DNA of 64,000 bases from Laetiporus sulphureus 93-53. Taxonomy: Eukaryota > Basidiomycota > Agaricomycetes > Polyporales > Laetiporaceae. Shown piece after piece: positions 48,601 to 59,000 of the stretch. Under the pieces are notes generated by a model. That model was not told the DNA's origin. It ran no database searches and worked only from the letters and a program-made list of their open reading frames with translations. A program made the translations under genes and the position numbers. The stretch is from NCBI RefSeq assembly GCF_001632365.1, contig NW_024468601.1:1-64000 (forward strand). The letters are read 5' to 3'. Each line of letters begins with the position of its first letter. Position 1 is the stretch's first letter.

Positions 48601-49551
48601 GACATGTTCCACTGTCAGAATTATGACTGGGTCGAAGTACTCCTCCCAAAACTGCCCCTTCTCTGACTCGTCCCAGGCAAAGGTCTTGTTGTGAATGCAC
48701 ATCAAGAAGTCGACCAGCTTCGCCTCCTCGGGCCAAAGGAAATCGCTGCCCAAAATGTCCAGGGCCTCGCACCATTCCCGGGTGTACCTGCCCCAAGGTA
48801 CGTACTCCGCCAGATGAGTTGGCAGCACCGGAAGCCCTTCGAATGGATCGGATGGCTTTCTGCGCATGATTCGAAACTCTTCGGGTAGAGTGGTGGCAAT
48901 GGGCTTGACTTGATTGGTGACCTTCTTGTATTGGAAGACCTTTGCTTCTGGCTCCCTGACCCTCAACTTCCCTGCCTCTGCCCGATCCCACACTCTCATT
49001 TCTTCCATCCAAAAGCCACCCAGTGGATTCTCGTGCTCGTGTTCCATGTCATACAGCAAAGACAAATGTATTTCTGATTCGGTGACATTACATGGAACTT
49101 GAGATGACGAAGAAATTACTGACATGGTTTCAGAAGGTATACGGCTCTTTTTTGGGCCTGCCCCCTCCTCTCCAGGGTGTATCCCCATTTGCATTCCACC
49201 CTTTCTCCCCTCCAGACTCTGTTGAACAGTTCCCAGCAGCATGAGAACATACATGGAGTACAATCCTATTAACGCGTCTTGTCGAGCTAGGCCCAATTCA
49301 TCGACTCTTGAAAATCCAGCTGCTCCAGATCTGCTCTGCATTGCGTGGTTCGAGCTTTTGTAGGCACCACGACACGCTCCCCTGAGTGTGGGTCCATGAT
49401 GGTGATTTGCTGTTCCCCAGAGGCAAAGTCGTGGGTGTCGCATGCTGAGGTAGCAAAGAAAGGACGTCCCAAAAGTATCTCGAATGGCGCATTCTGAACA
49501 ACTTGGACCTGTACCACGATGATAACCATCCTGAAGTGAAGGTGCACACAT
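45655..49551 (-). pseudogene. Element A pol: reverse transcriptase, RNase H, integrase
   Basis: One minus-strand frame. RT: Trp-Ile-Cys-Met-Val-Lys-Lys-Asp-Gly-Lys-Ser-Leu-Arg-Leu-Val, Phe-Gln-Met-Pro-Leu-Gly and the catalytic Phe-Val-Asp-Asp. RNase H: Val-Ile-Leu-Ala-Val-Asp-Ser-Ser. Integrase: a zinc site (His-Asp-Glu-Leu-Gly-His with Cys-His-Glu-Cys) and a DDE core (His-Ala-Asp-Leu, Val-Thr-Asp-Asn, Val-Glu-Arg-Arg). The C-terminal end is Glu-rich with no clear chromodomain. Stops break it at 46966 (TGA), 46867 (TAG), 46255 (TAG) and 46096 (TGA). The 861-codon uninterrupted part covers RT and RNase H. Confidence 0.9.
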
Positions 49552-51797
49552 GGAAGCTTCTCAACAGTCTTGGTCACTGAAGTGTTCACGGTCTCGAGTA
49601 GGATCACCCCATCCGGGTTGAGTGGTGCCCAGAGGTCCTGCCAAACATCTTGACGCATCACGCAAATCTGAGCGCCTTGGTCCAGAATACACTCGCACTG
49701 CAGGGTGTCCTCGATGATCGGTTCCACGACCCATAGTGGCAATGAACCCTTGGTCAGCAGCATAGTCTTCAAGGCAGTCAGGTACATGCTCCATTCACCT
49801 TTGTCACCCTTGTCCTTGTCCGTGACTTCCTCGACCCACGCCGTTGTCGCCACACGCTTCAGGGTGATGAGCTCCTTCAGGTGTTCCCTCAGATCTAGGG
49901 CATGTTGCATGAGCTCGCCCACTGTAACCATTACCGGTAGGTCCAGTATTTTCCCGACCAGACCCGGTACATCCTTCTTGTCCTCGATTGGCATCTGGTA
50001 TCCATACGCGGGCTGCGACACTGGGATTCCCCCAGAAAGTGAACTGGCCTTGATCCCAGGTGGCCCCTTCTGCACTGTGCAACTTTCTCCAGGTGCAACC
50101 TTCTCCTTGTTGGACCTCCCTGCAGCTACCTCGACCCCGTCAAACCGTACCCTTCATCTGCCTCCATCTGCCACCTGAAAAACCATCCCTGACATCCCTG
50201 CCCCTCCTGCCTCATCGATTACTGCCATGTTGACCTCACGGACCTCCTCTAGAATGTTTACCTGATATGGGGGCTTGTCGCATGCCTGGGCAGATGCCGC
50301 GGACTGCACCGCCATCATTACCGAAGGTCCGAGATGCTGGGTGTACCAGGAGTTAACCTGTTCCCTCATGTTGTTCCCGGTCAGTGCCCTCAGAATGTAC
50401 ACTCCATTCGACAACTGAACGTGGCCATTCTCATCGCAATAGATCTTCCTGGCCTTCATGTCTTCGTCCATACGTAGGCAGCATCCCATGAAGTGATCCG
50501 GCCCATCGCAGTAGTTGCAGTTCCTGTTGATGGGGTACCCTGACCTGGCTGTATTTCTCGGTGCTCCCACCATCGCCCTTGCCACTGACGCGTTCATCGA
50601 CCCCTGTGCTGCATAACCTCCCTAACAACTCTGTCTGCCACCTAACTGAACTTGGTTCTGCAGGAAACTCATTAGGCAATCCACCGACTTGCGCAGGTCC
50701 GAAATTTCATCCGGCTCCTGCTTAATGGTCATTCCAACCATGCCGAGACTCGTCCCATTCGCAGTTACAGTTTCTGTCGCCTTGTTTCCTCCCAGTTGTC
50801 CACCCTGGACTGGTCCCAAACTCCCAGAACTCGTTCTGTCCCCGAGAATCCCATAGCTCCCTCCGATAAGACCTCCTCCGGCTAGGGTTTTCTGTGCAGC
50901 ATCGTGTACGTCGTTCATGTTCCAGGCATCATCAGGATGGTGATTGGGATGAAGTATCTCACACCGAAGCAAGATCGTCACCTTTTCAGCCAGGTGGAAG
51001 CCCTGGATGTACCGCTCATCCTGTGCCGTGGGTGAGACCCGTCTCATCTGGATGAGGTAGTTAGCGATTGGGGCAAACTCGCAGAAGTAGATCGCTTCTT
51101 CGGAGCGAGTATGGATACCTCAGGTGAGAGCCTCTGCGATACACTGCTCGAGATCGGCAATGGTATAGAGTCTGTCGCCTTCCGCCCCAGGGTAGAGCTC
51201 GAAGATCTGCTGCTGAAAGAGGGTGTAGTCCCCGGTGGACGCAGCAGGGACCATTGACCATAGCTCCTCCTGCTGAATTGTTAGGTAGCGCAGCGCGTAG
51301 TGTATCCTCTGCCCACCCATGAGTCTGGCCTGTACTGCCAGTTCCTCCAGGTCATCGAAGTATCACCTAAGCTTCCTAGGTTCCCCATCAAACATTGGCG
51401 CTGTCTTCTGTCCATGCCCAGGCATCATGGAACCTCTCCTGGGTGCTTGCCCTGGCCCTTGTCCTCCTCCACCTCCTCCTGGTCCTGGTCCACCACCTGG
51501 TCCTGGTCCTATGCCGCCACCACCGCCCATGCCACCACCTCCACTACCCAGTCCACCCGATCCACTAAACCCTCTTCCTGCATTACTCCCCTGTCCTAGT
51601 CCTCCACCACTACCTCTGCCTCCTCCTCCTCCCGTGTATCCCCTCAGGTTGCCAGGTGCTGTAGTGTGTCCTGCCGCTGATAATACTGGAATCTGGGACA
51701 CGTACCTGGACTGGGTTATGGAGCCCATTTGCACAGGAGTCTGAATCGTAGTTGTCGACCTCATTTCGACAATAGTCAGCATAGCAGAGTAGGGCAC
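49287..51797 (-). pseudogene. Element A gag and protease
   Basis: One minus-strand frame, different from the RT frame, which it overlaps at 49287-49551. It starts with a Gly/Pro/Arg-rich stretch (51363-51600) and continues with Phe-Asp-Asp-Leu-Glu-Glu-Leu-Ala and the gag core. A CCHC zinc knuckle (Cys-Asn-Tyr-Cys-Asp-Gly-Pro-Asp-His-Phe-Met-Gly-Cys-Cys) lies near 50.5 kb, and an aspartic protease site Ile-Leu-Asp-Gln-Gly-Ala-Gln-Ile with Leu-Leu-Gly-Arg-Pro-Phe-Phe near 49.45-49.7 kb. In-frame stops: TGA 51363, TGA 51120, TAG 50622, TGA 50154. The protease triad is Asp-Gln-Gly rather than Asp-Ser/Thr-Gly. Confidence 0.85.
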
Positions 51798-51799
51798 AG

Positions 51800-52197
51800 T
51801 GTGCTTTCACTTCCCAACCCTGGGTGATGCCTGCTTCACTTCCCTTGTAACAGAGAAGTGACCAGGAAGGATTGCTGAAAGATCGCAGAGAATGAAGTCC
51901 TCATTCCGGGCCACCTCCGTTGCATCGTCATATATTGAAAGCTCATACTCCTCCGCCTCGTTGTCTCACCTGCTGGCTGAAATCTCCAGGTGCAATCTGT
52001 CTGTGCTTGGCGTGAGTTCGGACGTGGTCTCGATGACCATCTCCGAGTTTTTGTCTGAAAGGCTGGGCGTCACTGAGGAAACCAACAAATTTGAAATGTC
52101 TACGTCCGGCAGGTCCGACTGCTCCTGTCACCTCTCCTTTACAAGGGCTTGGGCCGCCCTGACTTGGCTCCTGATCTTCACTTTCTGAAACTTTCCC
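51800..52197 (-). other. Element A 5' leader upstream of gag
   Basis: About 400 bases between the primer site and the first clear gag codons in the minus direction. A short frame near 51.94-52.13 kb could be the gag N-terminus, but this is not certain. Confidence 0.4.
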
Positions 52198-52216
52198 CCC
52201 CTTGTGGTGGGCTCCA
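52198..52216 (-). other. Element A primer binding site candidate
   Basis: On the minus strand, five bases inside the LTR end, the sequence reads TGGAGCCCACCACAAGGGG. It begins with the TGG expected for pairing with a tRNA 3' CCA end. I do not assign the tRNA. Confidence 0.5.
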
Positions 52217-52221
52217 GAAAA

Positions 52222-52406
52222 TGTGATTGTGAGTAGTCGGCTAGCTGTGAAATGACAGCAAACAATGGAGAGGGATGAAGGGGGAACAGTGCATGGAAGA
52301 TTTGCATCTAGAGGCGATGCAGGAGCCTAATGTAGAAGATAGTGGAGAAATGAATGAAGGCTATGCCCACGAAGACAGCAAGACCATAAAGGACACAGTC
52401 CGGTGT
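52222..52406 (-). repeat. Element A right LTR (5' LTR), part 1
   Basis: First 185 bases of the right LTR, aligned with 40255-40439 of the left LTR. It stops abruptly at GGTGT, where element B begins, and resumes at 61479. Confidence 0.9.
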
Positions 52407-53135
52407 TGTCACAAACCGTAATATTCCACATTTTCTAAGCGCTCGCTTCATGGTCACGAGACCACTCACGTGCATATCTTAAATGCTCATATCACGAGCG
52501 CATGTCACCTGATTACATCACGTGTAGATTCCGTGCACACTATCACGTGCACACGTCATATGACAGGTACTGATTATTCTGCCTAATAGATAAGGCGACA
52601 TATCTGAAGACTCAAGATCCGGTCGCTTATCCTCCAATAGGATAAGCTCCTACAACATCGTGAGAGATGGAGCTCCACTACCTGGGAAGGTAGTTATATA
52701 GTTAGAGTAGTTATAGTCAGGAGGTATGATCGCCTGACCCTGTAGCCGCATGGCAAGGTCTCATGATAACATCATACGACTTCATAGATAAATACTATTG
52801 GCTTATCTCAAGATAGCTCGCAGGTAACACCGAGCTTCACCTATCTTTAGAACATGTGCTGAGTCACCGTTCACATGGACCCACTGTAGGTGTGTCCATG
52901 GTCCCGGTAGACAGTGTATCAGGGGTCTGACCCTGCTTGTATATATACTGGGCTCATCTGGGTCTACACCCCCAGACTTATCTACCTTCGTCAATACTCG
53001 ATACACTTGACTGCTACTGCGACTTCCCCTACAAGTCCAGTACGCCTCTTATAGTCTGCGACCTCCGCCACTTCGACTTAGTCATCTAAGCAAGTAAGAC
53101 TTCGGATTTCGCCTCGTATTCTGGTCTTCGTGACA
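52407..53135 (+). repeat. Element B 5' LTR
   Basis: Begins TGTCACAAACC and ends CTTCGTGACA. A TATA-like run (TATATATA, 52940-52947) lies about 33 bases upstream of CAGACTTATCTA (52973-52984), which is complementary to the primer site after the LTR. This suggests that transcription starts near 52973. Confidence 0.93.
52940..52947 (+). promoter_or_regulatory. TATA box of element B
   Basis: TATATATA in the 5' LTR, conserved in the 3' LTR. Its distance to the predicted RNA 5' end (about 33 bases) fits a TATA-directed RNA polymerase II promoter. Confidence 0.6.
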
Positions 53136-53137
53136 TT

Positions 53138-53149
53138 TAGATAAGTCTG
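53138..53149 (+). other. Element B self-priming primer binding site
   Basis: TAGATAAGTCTG begins three bases after the 5' LTR and is the exact reverse complement of CAGACTTATCTA at 52973-52984 inside the same LTR. No TGG-starting tRNA-type site is present. This is the arrangement of Tf1/sushi-type elements, whose own RNA 5' end primes reverse transcription. Confidence 0.65.
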
Positions 53150-53164
53150 CTAACAATTCCTGTA

Positions 53165-53914
53165 GTGCCCCGCACTCAGCGTGTCCGATCCTTCAGTGTC
53201 TACCTGCACGATAGCAGTGTTATCTCTTCACCTGACGTTTCGTCAGTCGCCAACTCTATCCACTTAAGCTGCACACTGCTGCGCAGCCGAGAAGTTGGTA
53301 CTATCTGCCGACCTCGAAGCAAGACACCAGATGAGTTCTATCACCTCGCCTTGCTGCCAGGGACTGAGTTCGTCCCAGAAGACTTCGAGGAACGAGAAGC
53401 ATGAAACCAAGAGGTTCTTCATGCTCGTTACCCTAGGCCAGGACATATAGGCACAGGGGGGCAACCGTCACGCTCATATCGAGAGCGCTTTCCACCATCC
53501 TCATCCTTCAGAGTACTCAATAGGGGACCAGTCACTGACGTCATCCTCGAAAATGAGTACAGCGGATTCAGATATATTCTGCCTATAGCCCTCACTGTTA
53601 TTAGCACATTCAGAGTCAACGGCACTCTCAACCAAGTACGCATTCTCCTCACCAAGCATTACGCATGCAAGCTCGATGGCGAAGACCTTCAGCATCTTGG
53701 AGAAGTTATCCAGAAACTCGAAGGAATAAAGCGGAACATTGCCGCTTTTGCGCTCTCTACCATGCATCAGCACGTTGTCAAAGAGTTTTGCGACTTCGTA
53801 GGATACCGAAAGAAGCAGAAGGGGTCTGTTAAGCAGCTGGTCAAGGAAATACTAGAGAAGTACGATCTGGAAGTAGCACGAGTCGGACCAAGTGCAATAG
53901 CAGTTACAGTATAA
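53165..53914 (+). pseudogene. Element B ORF1, unknown protein
   Basis: About 249 codons ending in TAA (53912-53914), with one internal TGA (53402). The first clear codon is GTG at 53165 where an ATG may once have stood. The product is unlike any gag or pol region; it contains Tyr-Ile-Leu-Pro-Ile-Ala-Leu-Thr-Val-Ile and a basic helical C-terminal part (Tyr-Arg-Lys-Lys-Gln-Lys-Gly). Not recognised. Its position right after the primer site is unusual. Confidence 0.6.
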
Positions 53915-53921
53915 CTTGTGA

Positions 53922-54479
53922 ATGGAAAACTTCGCAAACTTGGAAGAAACTCCGCTCAGGACTGCACAAGAAATCTGGGATTCAGCAAATGGAAATGCAC
54001 AAGAAAGTGCATTACTTGCCTTCGCACGATATGAATGAGTGGTTGGAAGTAACTACTTCGATAACTTTCAAGTAGAATTCATCCAAATACCATTCAATCA
54101 GTGGTACAACTGTGTAATTCGGGAATCCAGCCTTATTGTCGACAGCGTCTCATATTTCAAAGATTGGTTCGAGTGGATCGACACCATCAAATGGATGCTG
54201 GACATTCTTGAAGAAGACGACGAGAGAAGCAGGATAAGCTCTGACCTACAGTTGCGAGTAATCGAGGCTCAAATCGACAGATTAAATGAAGAGGGTCGCT
54301 TAGACTCTACATCGTATAATCTCCTCATCTCAAGTTTCTGAACCAGAAGATCTCAGGCATCATTAGCCATTGCAATCACCGACGAACGAAGATTTGGATA
54401 TATCTCTGAAGAAGAGGACTCGGAAGAAGGAGAGTTCGACAATCATTGGGACTCAGAATCAGAAAACTCTAGAGGATAA
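53922..54479 (+). pseudogene. Element B ORF2, unknown acidic protein
   Basis: Starts with ATG seven bases after the ORF1 stop and ends in TAA (54477-54479), 186 codons with two internal TGA codons (54036, 54339). The product is acidic and helix-rich (Trp-Phe-Glu-Trp-Ile-Asp-Thr-Ile-Lys-Trp, then Glu-Glu-Asp-Asp-Glu), ending in Glu-Asp-Ser-Glu-Glu-type runs. It is not recognised. Confidence 0.6.
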
Positions 54480-54487
54480 AACTGTGA

Positions 54488-56029
54488 ATGAGCTACAGCT
54501 TAACCGGTAACACCTCTGATCCCTCTCCCTCATTACGATCATCCTCATCGGAGTGAATATCTTCGGACCCTGGGCCAATCTTTTAAACACCACCAGAGGA
54601 GGAAGCTACAACCTCCACACAAGTTATAACATCCTCAATTGCACAACCACGATCACCTTCACCTACACCTCCAACACCGCATCCTATCATGTTCCTTGTG
54701 AACATATCCGGGCAGCTGAACCCACACTATGGAGGAATATATGCTGAGTTTGTAAACAGAATCCTGGGAGAGATAACGGGGGGAGCTAGAGACTGGATTC
54801 TAGCAGCGCATTCGCAAGACCTGTTTACACAACAAGGGTTAAGCGATACTGTCACAGCGCTGGAAGTTAGGAGTTGAACCATAGCAGATGCACATGCTGC
54901 AGACCTGGTGACCCTGAAGTTAGCAATACAAACACTTCAGGCACAGGCGGCTCTGCAAGCACCAGCTCTGGTGCAACCCCCACGACCAAAACAGAAAGTC
55001 ACCGCACCTGAGAAATTCTCAGGTCATGGCAACCCCAAGATCAAAGAATGGCTCGAACAAGTATATCTATACTTGGACGATGTCACGGACGAGCAGCTGC
55101 GAATAAAGCTGTCATTATCGTATCTTGAGGGCGATGCCCATGACTATATGGATGACTATTATGTCAAGGTCCAAGCTACTCAACCGCTCGGGATGTGGGC
55201 TGATTTTGTCAGTCGACTCACGACGTCTTATGACACAAAGGACAAGCCGAGAGAAGCATGGCTTGAGGTTGAATGCCTCACCAAGACCCCATGGATGGAT
55301 ATGTCTAAATTTGCTGAGAAGTTTAAGAAGTGGGCTAACAAGTCCGCTTTATCTGACGTGGATCTCATAGAAAAGATCTGCCACATCACGCCCGACAAAA
55401 TACTGCAAGTACATGCAGGAATGGATGAGAAACAGTGGCCTACCACATGGGAGGCTTACCTCGACTGGGACTTGGATATTGAACGACGCATGAAGCGTAC
55501 ATTCACCACAAGCTCGAGGAAAGACCCCGACGCCATGCAGGTAGACGAAGTGAAGAACACCGGCAAGGGGAAGAAGAAGGCTTCGACCAAGGGAGAGGTC
55601 AATGCTACAGACAAGAAACCATCTGTATGCAAATATTGCAAGAAGAAGAGGAAGTTTGGCCATCGCTGCGAAGAGTACAAGAAAGCGATAATCAAAGAGG
55701 GGAAATGGAAGGAATGAACAGATGGAGGTGGGGGAACGAGAGGGTCTGGACCTGCGATGCAACGTCAAAAGAAGTATAAGACGGTTGTCAGACACATCGA
55801 AATGCAGGTCACGGATGATGAAGAGGAGGAGGCAGAATCATCGAAGCTCACCGTGGCGTGAATTCACGAAGTAGCCACAGACGATGAGGAGGAAACAGAC
55901 CTTGAGATGCTAGCTCATCTCGAGGCAAAGTACCCTCACCTACGCTCGACGTCGTCAGAGCCTGATACGCTCCAGACGAGCAAACCAGCCACATCACGGC
56001 TGTCTTCTTTTTGGCAGGGAGCACTGTAA
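54488..56029 (+). pseudogene. Element B gag
   Basis: 514 codons from the ATG at 54488, eight bases after ORF2, to TAA at 56027-56029. The core (Phe-Ser-Gly-His-Gly-Asn-Pro-Lys-Ile-Lys-Glu-Trp-Leu, later Leu-Ser-Tyr-Leu-Glu-Gly-Asp-Ala) is a typical retrotransposon gag domain. The zinc knuckle is degenerate (Cys-Lys-Tyr-Cys-Lys-Lys-Lys-Arg-Lys-Phe-Gly-His-Arg-Cys). Internal stops: TGA at 54554, 54875, 55715 and 55859, and one TAA at 54584. The stop overlaps the pol start as TAATG. Confidence 0.85.
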
Positions 56030-59000
56030 TGCGCGAAACAGTGACATCCCCTGGTTCCAAGAACTTTTCCGATATCCATCTCTGTAAACCGGCTGAGTCA
56101 AGCCGAGGACATATGTCATCTACAAATATGTATATTAACCACGTTCCTGAAGATGTAATGGTACAAAATAGCTCCTCTACCAAATCAATCTTCAATTTAC
56201 CTGTGGAACTGTGAGTATCAGGGAAAGCAGTACGCGCCGAGGCCCTAGTGGATTTAGGGGCATATTCAATCTTTGTGAACAAGAAGTTCGTTAGAGAACA
56301 TCGATTGAATCTATATAAGCTGGAAACTCCATATAACATCTACAACACAGACGGATCAATCAACAAAGACGGTCAAATCCTATACTATCTTTGAGCTTAC
56401 TTAAAAGTCGGAGATCACAGATCGACTCATCGTTGCCTTGTTACCAATCTAGGAGACAAGGATATGATCCTTGGAATGACATACTTACGTATGCATAACC
56501 CAGAAATTGACTGAAAATTCGGTCAATGGAAGTTTACCAGGTGCCCTGAATCGTGTACCATTAATGGGTCGTGTAAAAAATTTATCTCTAAGGTATCTCA
56601 AGAGGAGACAGAGGAACTTCTTGATGATGAAGGTGCCGATGAACCGTCCGCTCCACACCAAGCAATGAAAGGAGGAGGTGATGAGAGCAAATTCATCGAC
56701 TGGGTCGAACTAGGAGACCCAGAAGCCATTGAAACAGCCCATCTCATAATGGCAATTATGAACATGGGGAAGTGGACAGATGAAGAGGATGAAGAAACCG
56801 CAGATTATAAGGATTGGTCAAAACACGTCCCAAAGCATTTACATGCATATGGAGACGTCTTCTCTAAAAAAGCTAGTGAGCGTATGCCCATACATAAAGT
56901 CTACGACCATTTCATAGAATTCGAAAAAGGTGCACCTCTTCCAAGACCTGCAAAGGGCTACCCAATTAGCCTTGCTGAGCGAAACTCACTCGATCAATGG
57001 ATTGATGAGCAATTGGCAAAAGGTTACATTAAAAAGTCAAAGAGTCCAGTAGCCGCTTCTGTCTTCTTCGTAAAAAAGAAGGATGGAACCCTACGACTGG
57101 TGCAGGATTATCGTAAAATCAACGAAATCACCACAAAGAACCGTTTTCCTATTTCCCGAATTTCTGACCTAATCGATCAATTATCAAAGGCCTCCATATT
57201 CACTAAACTGGATCTGCGATGGGGGTACAATAATGTTTGAATGAAGGAAGGCGACAAATGAAAAACTGCCTTTACCACACACTGTGGTCTTTTTGAGGCA
57301 AACATTATGTTCTTTGGGTTCTGCAACGCACCAGCCACGTTCCAGGCAATGATGAACGAGATCTTAAAGGATTTAATCCTTGAAGGCCACGTAGTGGTCT
57401 ATCTCGATGATATACTCATCTTCACAGATGATATATCAACTCATCGCTGACTAACTAAGGAAGTGCTCAAGCGTCTCCGGGATAATGATTTGTTCACCAA
57501 GCCAGAGAAGTGCTTTTTCGAACAGTCATCTATTGAATATCTCAGGATGATTATCTCCAAAGGCTCTGTAACAATGGACCAATCCAAAGTCAAAGCCGTA
57601 TTAGAATGGCCAGTACCTACAAAAGTCAAGCAAGTACAAGCATTTCTAGGCTTCACCAATTTTTATCGGCGCTTTATTAAAGACTTTGCAAAAATTGCCA
57701 AATCACTTAACATGCTGACCAAAAAGTCCCAGAAATGGATATGGAGTGGTGCAGCACAAACTGCCTATGAATCACTCAAGGAAGCCTTTATAACGGCTCC
57801 CATCCTTAAAATTTTCGAGGACAATAAGCCCTTTAGGCTCGAAACGGATTCTTCCAATTTCGCCACTGGCGCTGTTTTGGAACAATTGTCCGACGACAGA
57901 TTATATCATCCCGTCGCCTATTACTCCAAGTCTCTAAATGAGCATGAACGTAATTATGAAATTTACGATAAAGAAATGCTTGCCATTATTCGAGCACTCG
58001 AAGAATGGAGACATTATTTGGAGGGACACCTCGAAATTGTTCAGATCGTATCCGATCACCAGAACCTCACCTATTTCAAATCAGTGCAAAAGTTAACTCG
58101 CCGGCAAGCTAAATGGTCGCTATATCTGACTCGCTTCAACATTAATCTGCAGCATCAACCAGGAACAAGTATGCTGTGCGTGGATCCTCTGTCCAGGAGA
58201 CCAGATCATGAAGAGGGGGTAGAGCATGACAACCGCTCAAAAACAATGCTAAAACCCAAATATTTTGCCATATGGGCAATGCAACCTTCACATGAGGCTC
58301 TGATAGATGACGACAGACTCCTTACCAGGATTAAAGAAGTGCTAAAACACGACGATGTGATCGCAAGTTACAAGGAACTACTCAAGAAGGGAGAAAGGGA
58401 GTTTTCAAAAGGACTCGAAGACTGAAACTTCGAAGATGGACTGTTACTTTATCGAGAAAAAGTCTATGTACCTAAGACGGACAAAGAAGAATCTCTCAGA
58501 CACGAGGTACTCAAAATACATCATGATCTACCATCAGCTGGACATCCCGGCAGATGGAAGACGTACGAGTACCTATCCTGGAATTATTGGTGGCCTCAAA
58601 TGACATATTATGTCAAAAGATATGTTTCGGCATGTGAAACGTGCCAAAAGAACAAAAATATCAATAAGCCACCATATGGTCCACTACAACCCAATGACGT
58701 ACCTGAACATCCATGGGATATTATAACGGTTGACCTTATAACTCAGCTCCCCAAGTCTGAGGCATACAATGCAATCTGTGTTGTAGTTGACAGATTTAGC
58801 AAGCGTGCTCACTCCTACCCGATCACAAACGAATTCTCTGCAAAGAACTTAGCACATCTCATGTATGAGCGTGTGTGGACCCAACATGGTCTTCCAAGTC
58901 AGATTATTAGTGATCAAGGCCCGCAGTTCGCAAGTAAACTATTCCAAGAATGGTGCGAATTGCTGAGCATTAAATCATCAATGTCGACAGCCTACCATCT

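Noticed and set aside
51319..51744. Proline-rich plus-strand frame
   Set aside because: It is the reverse reading of the Gly-rich part of gag from element A.
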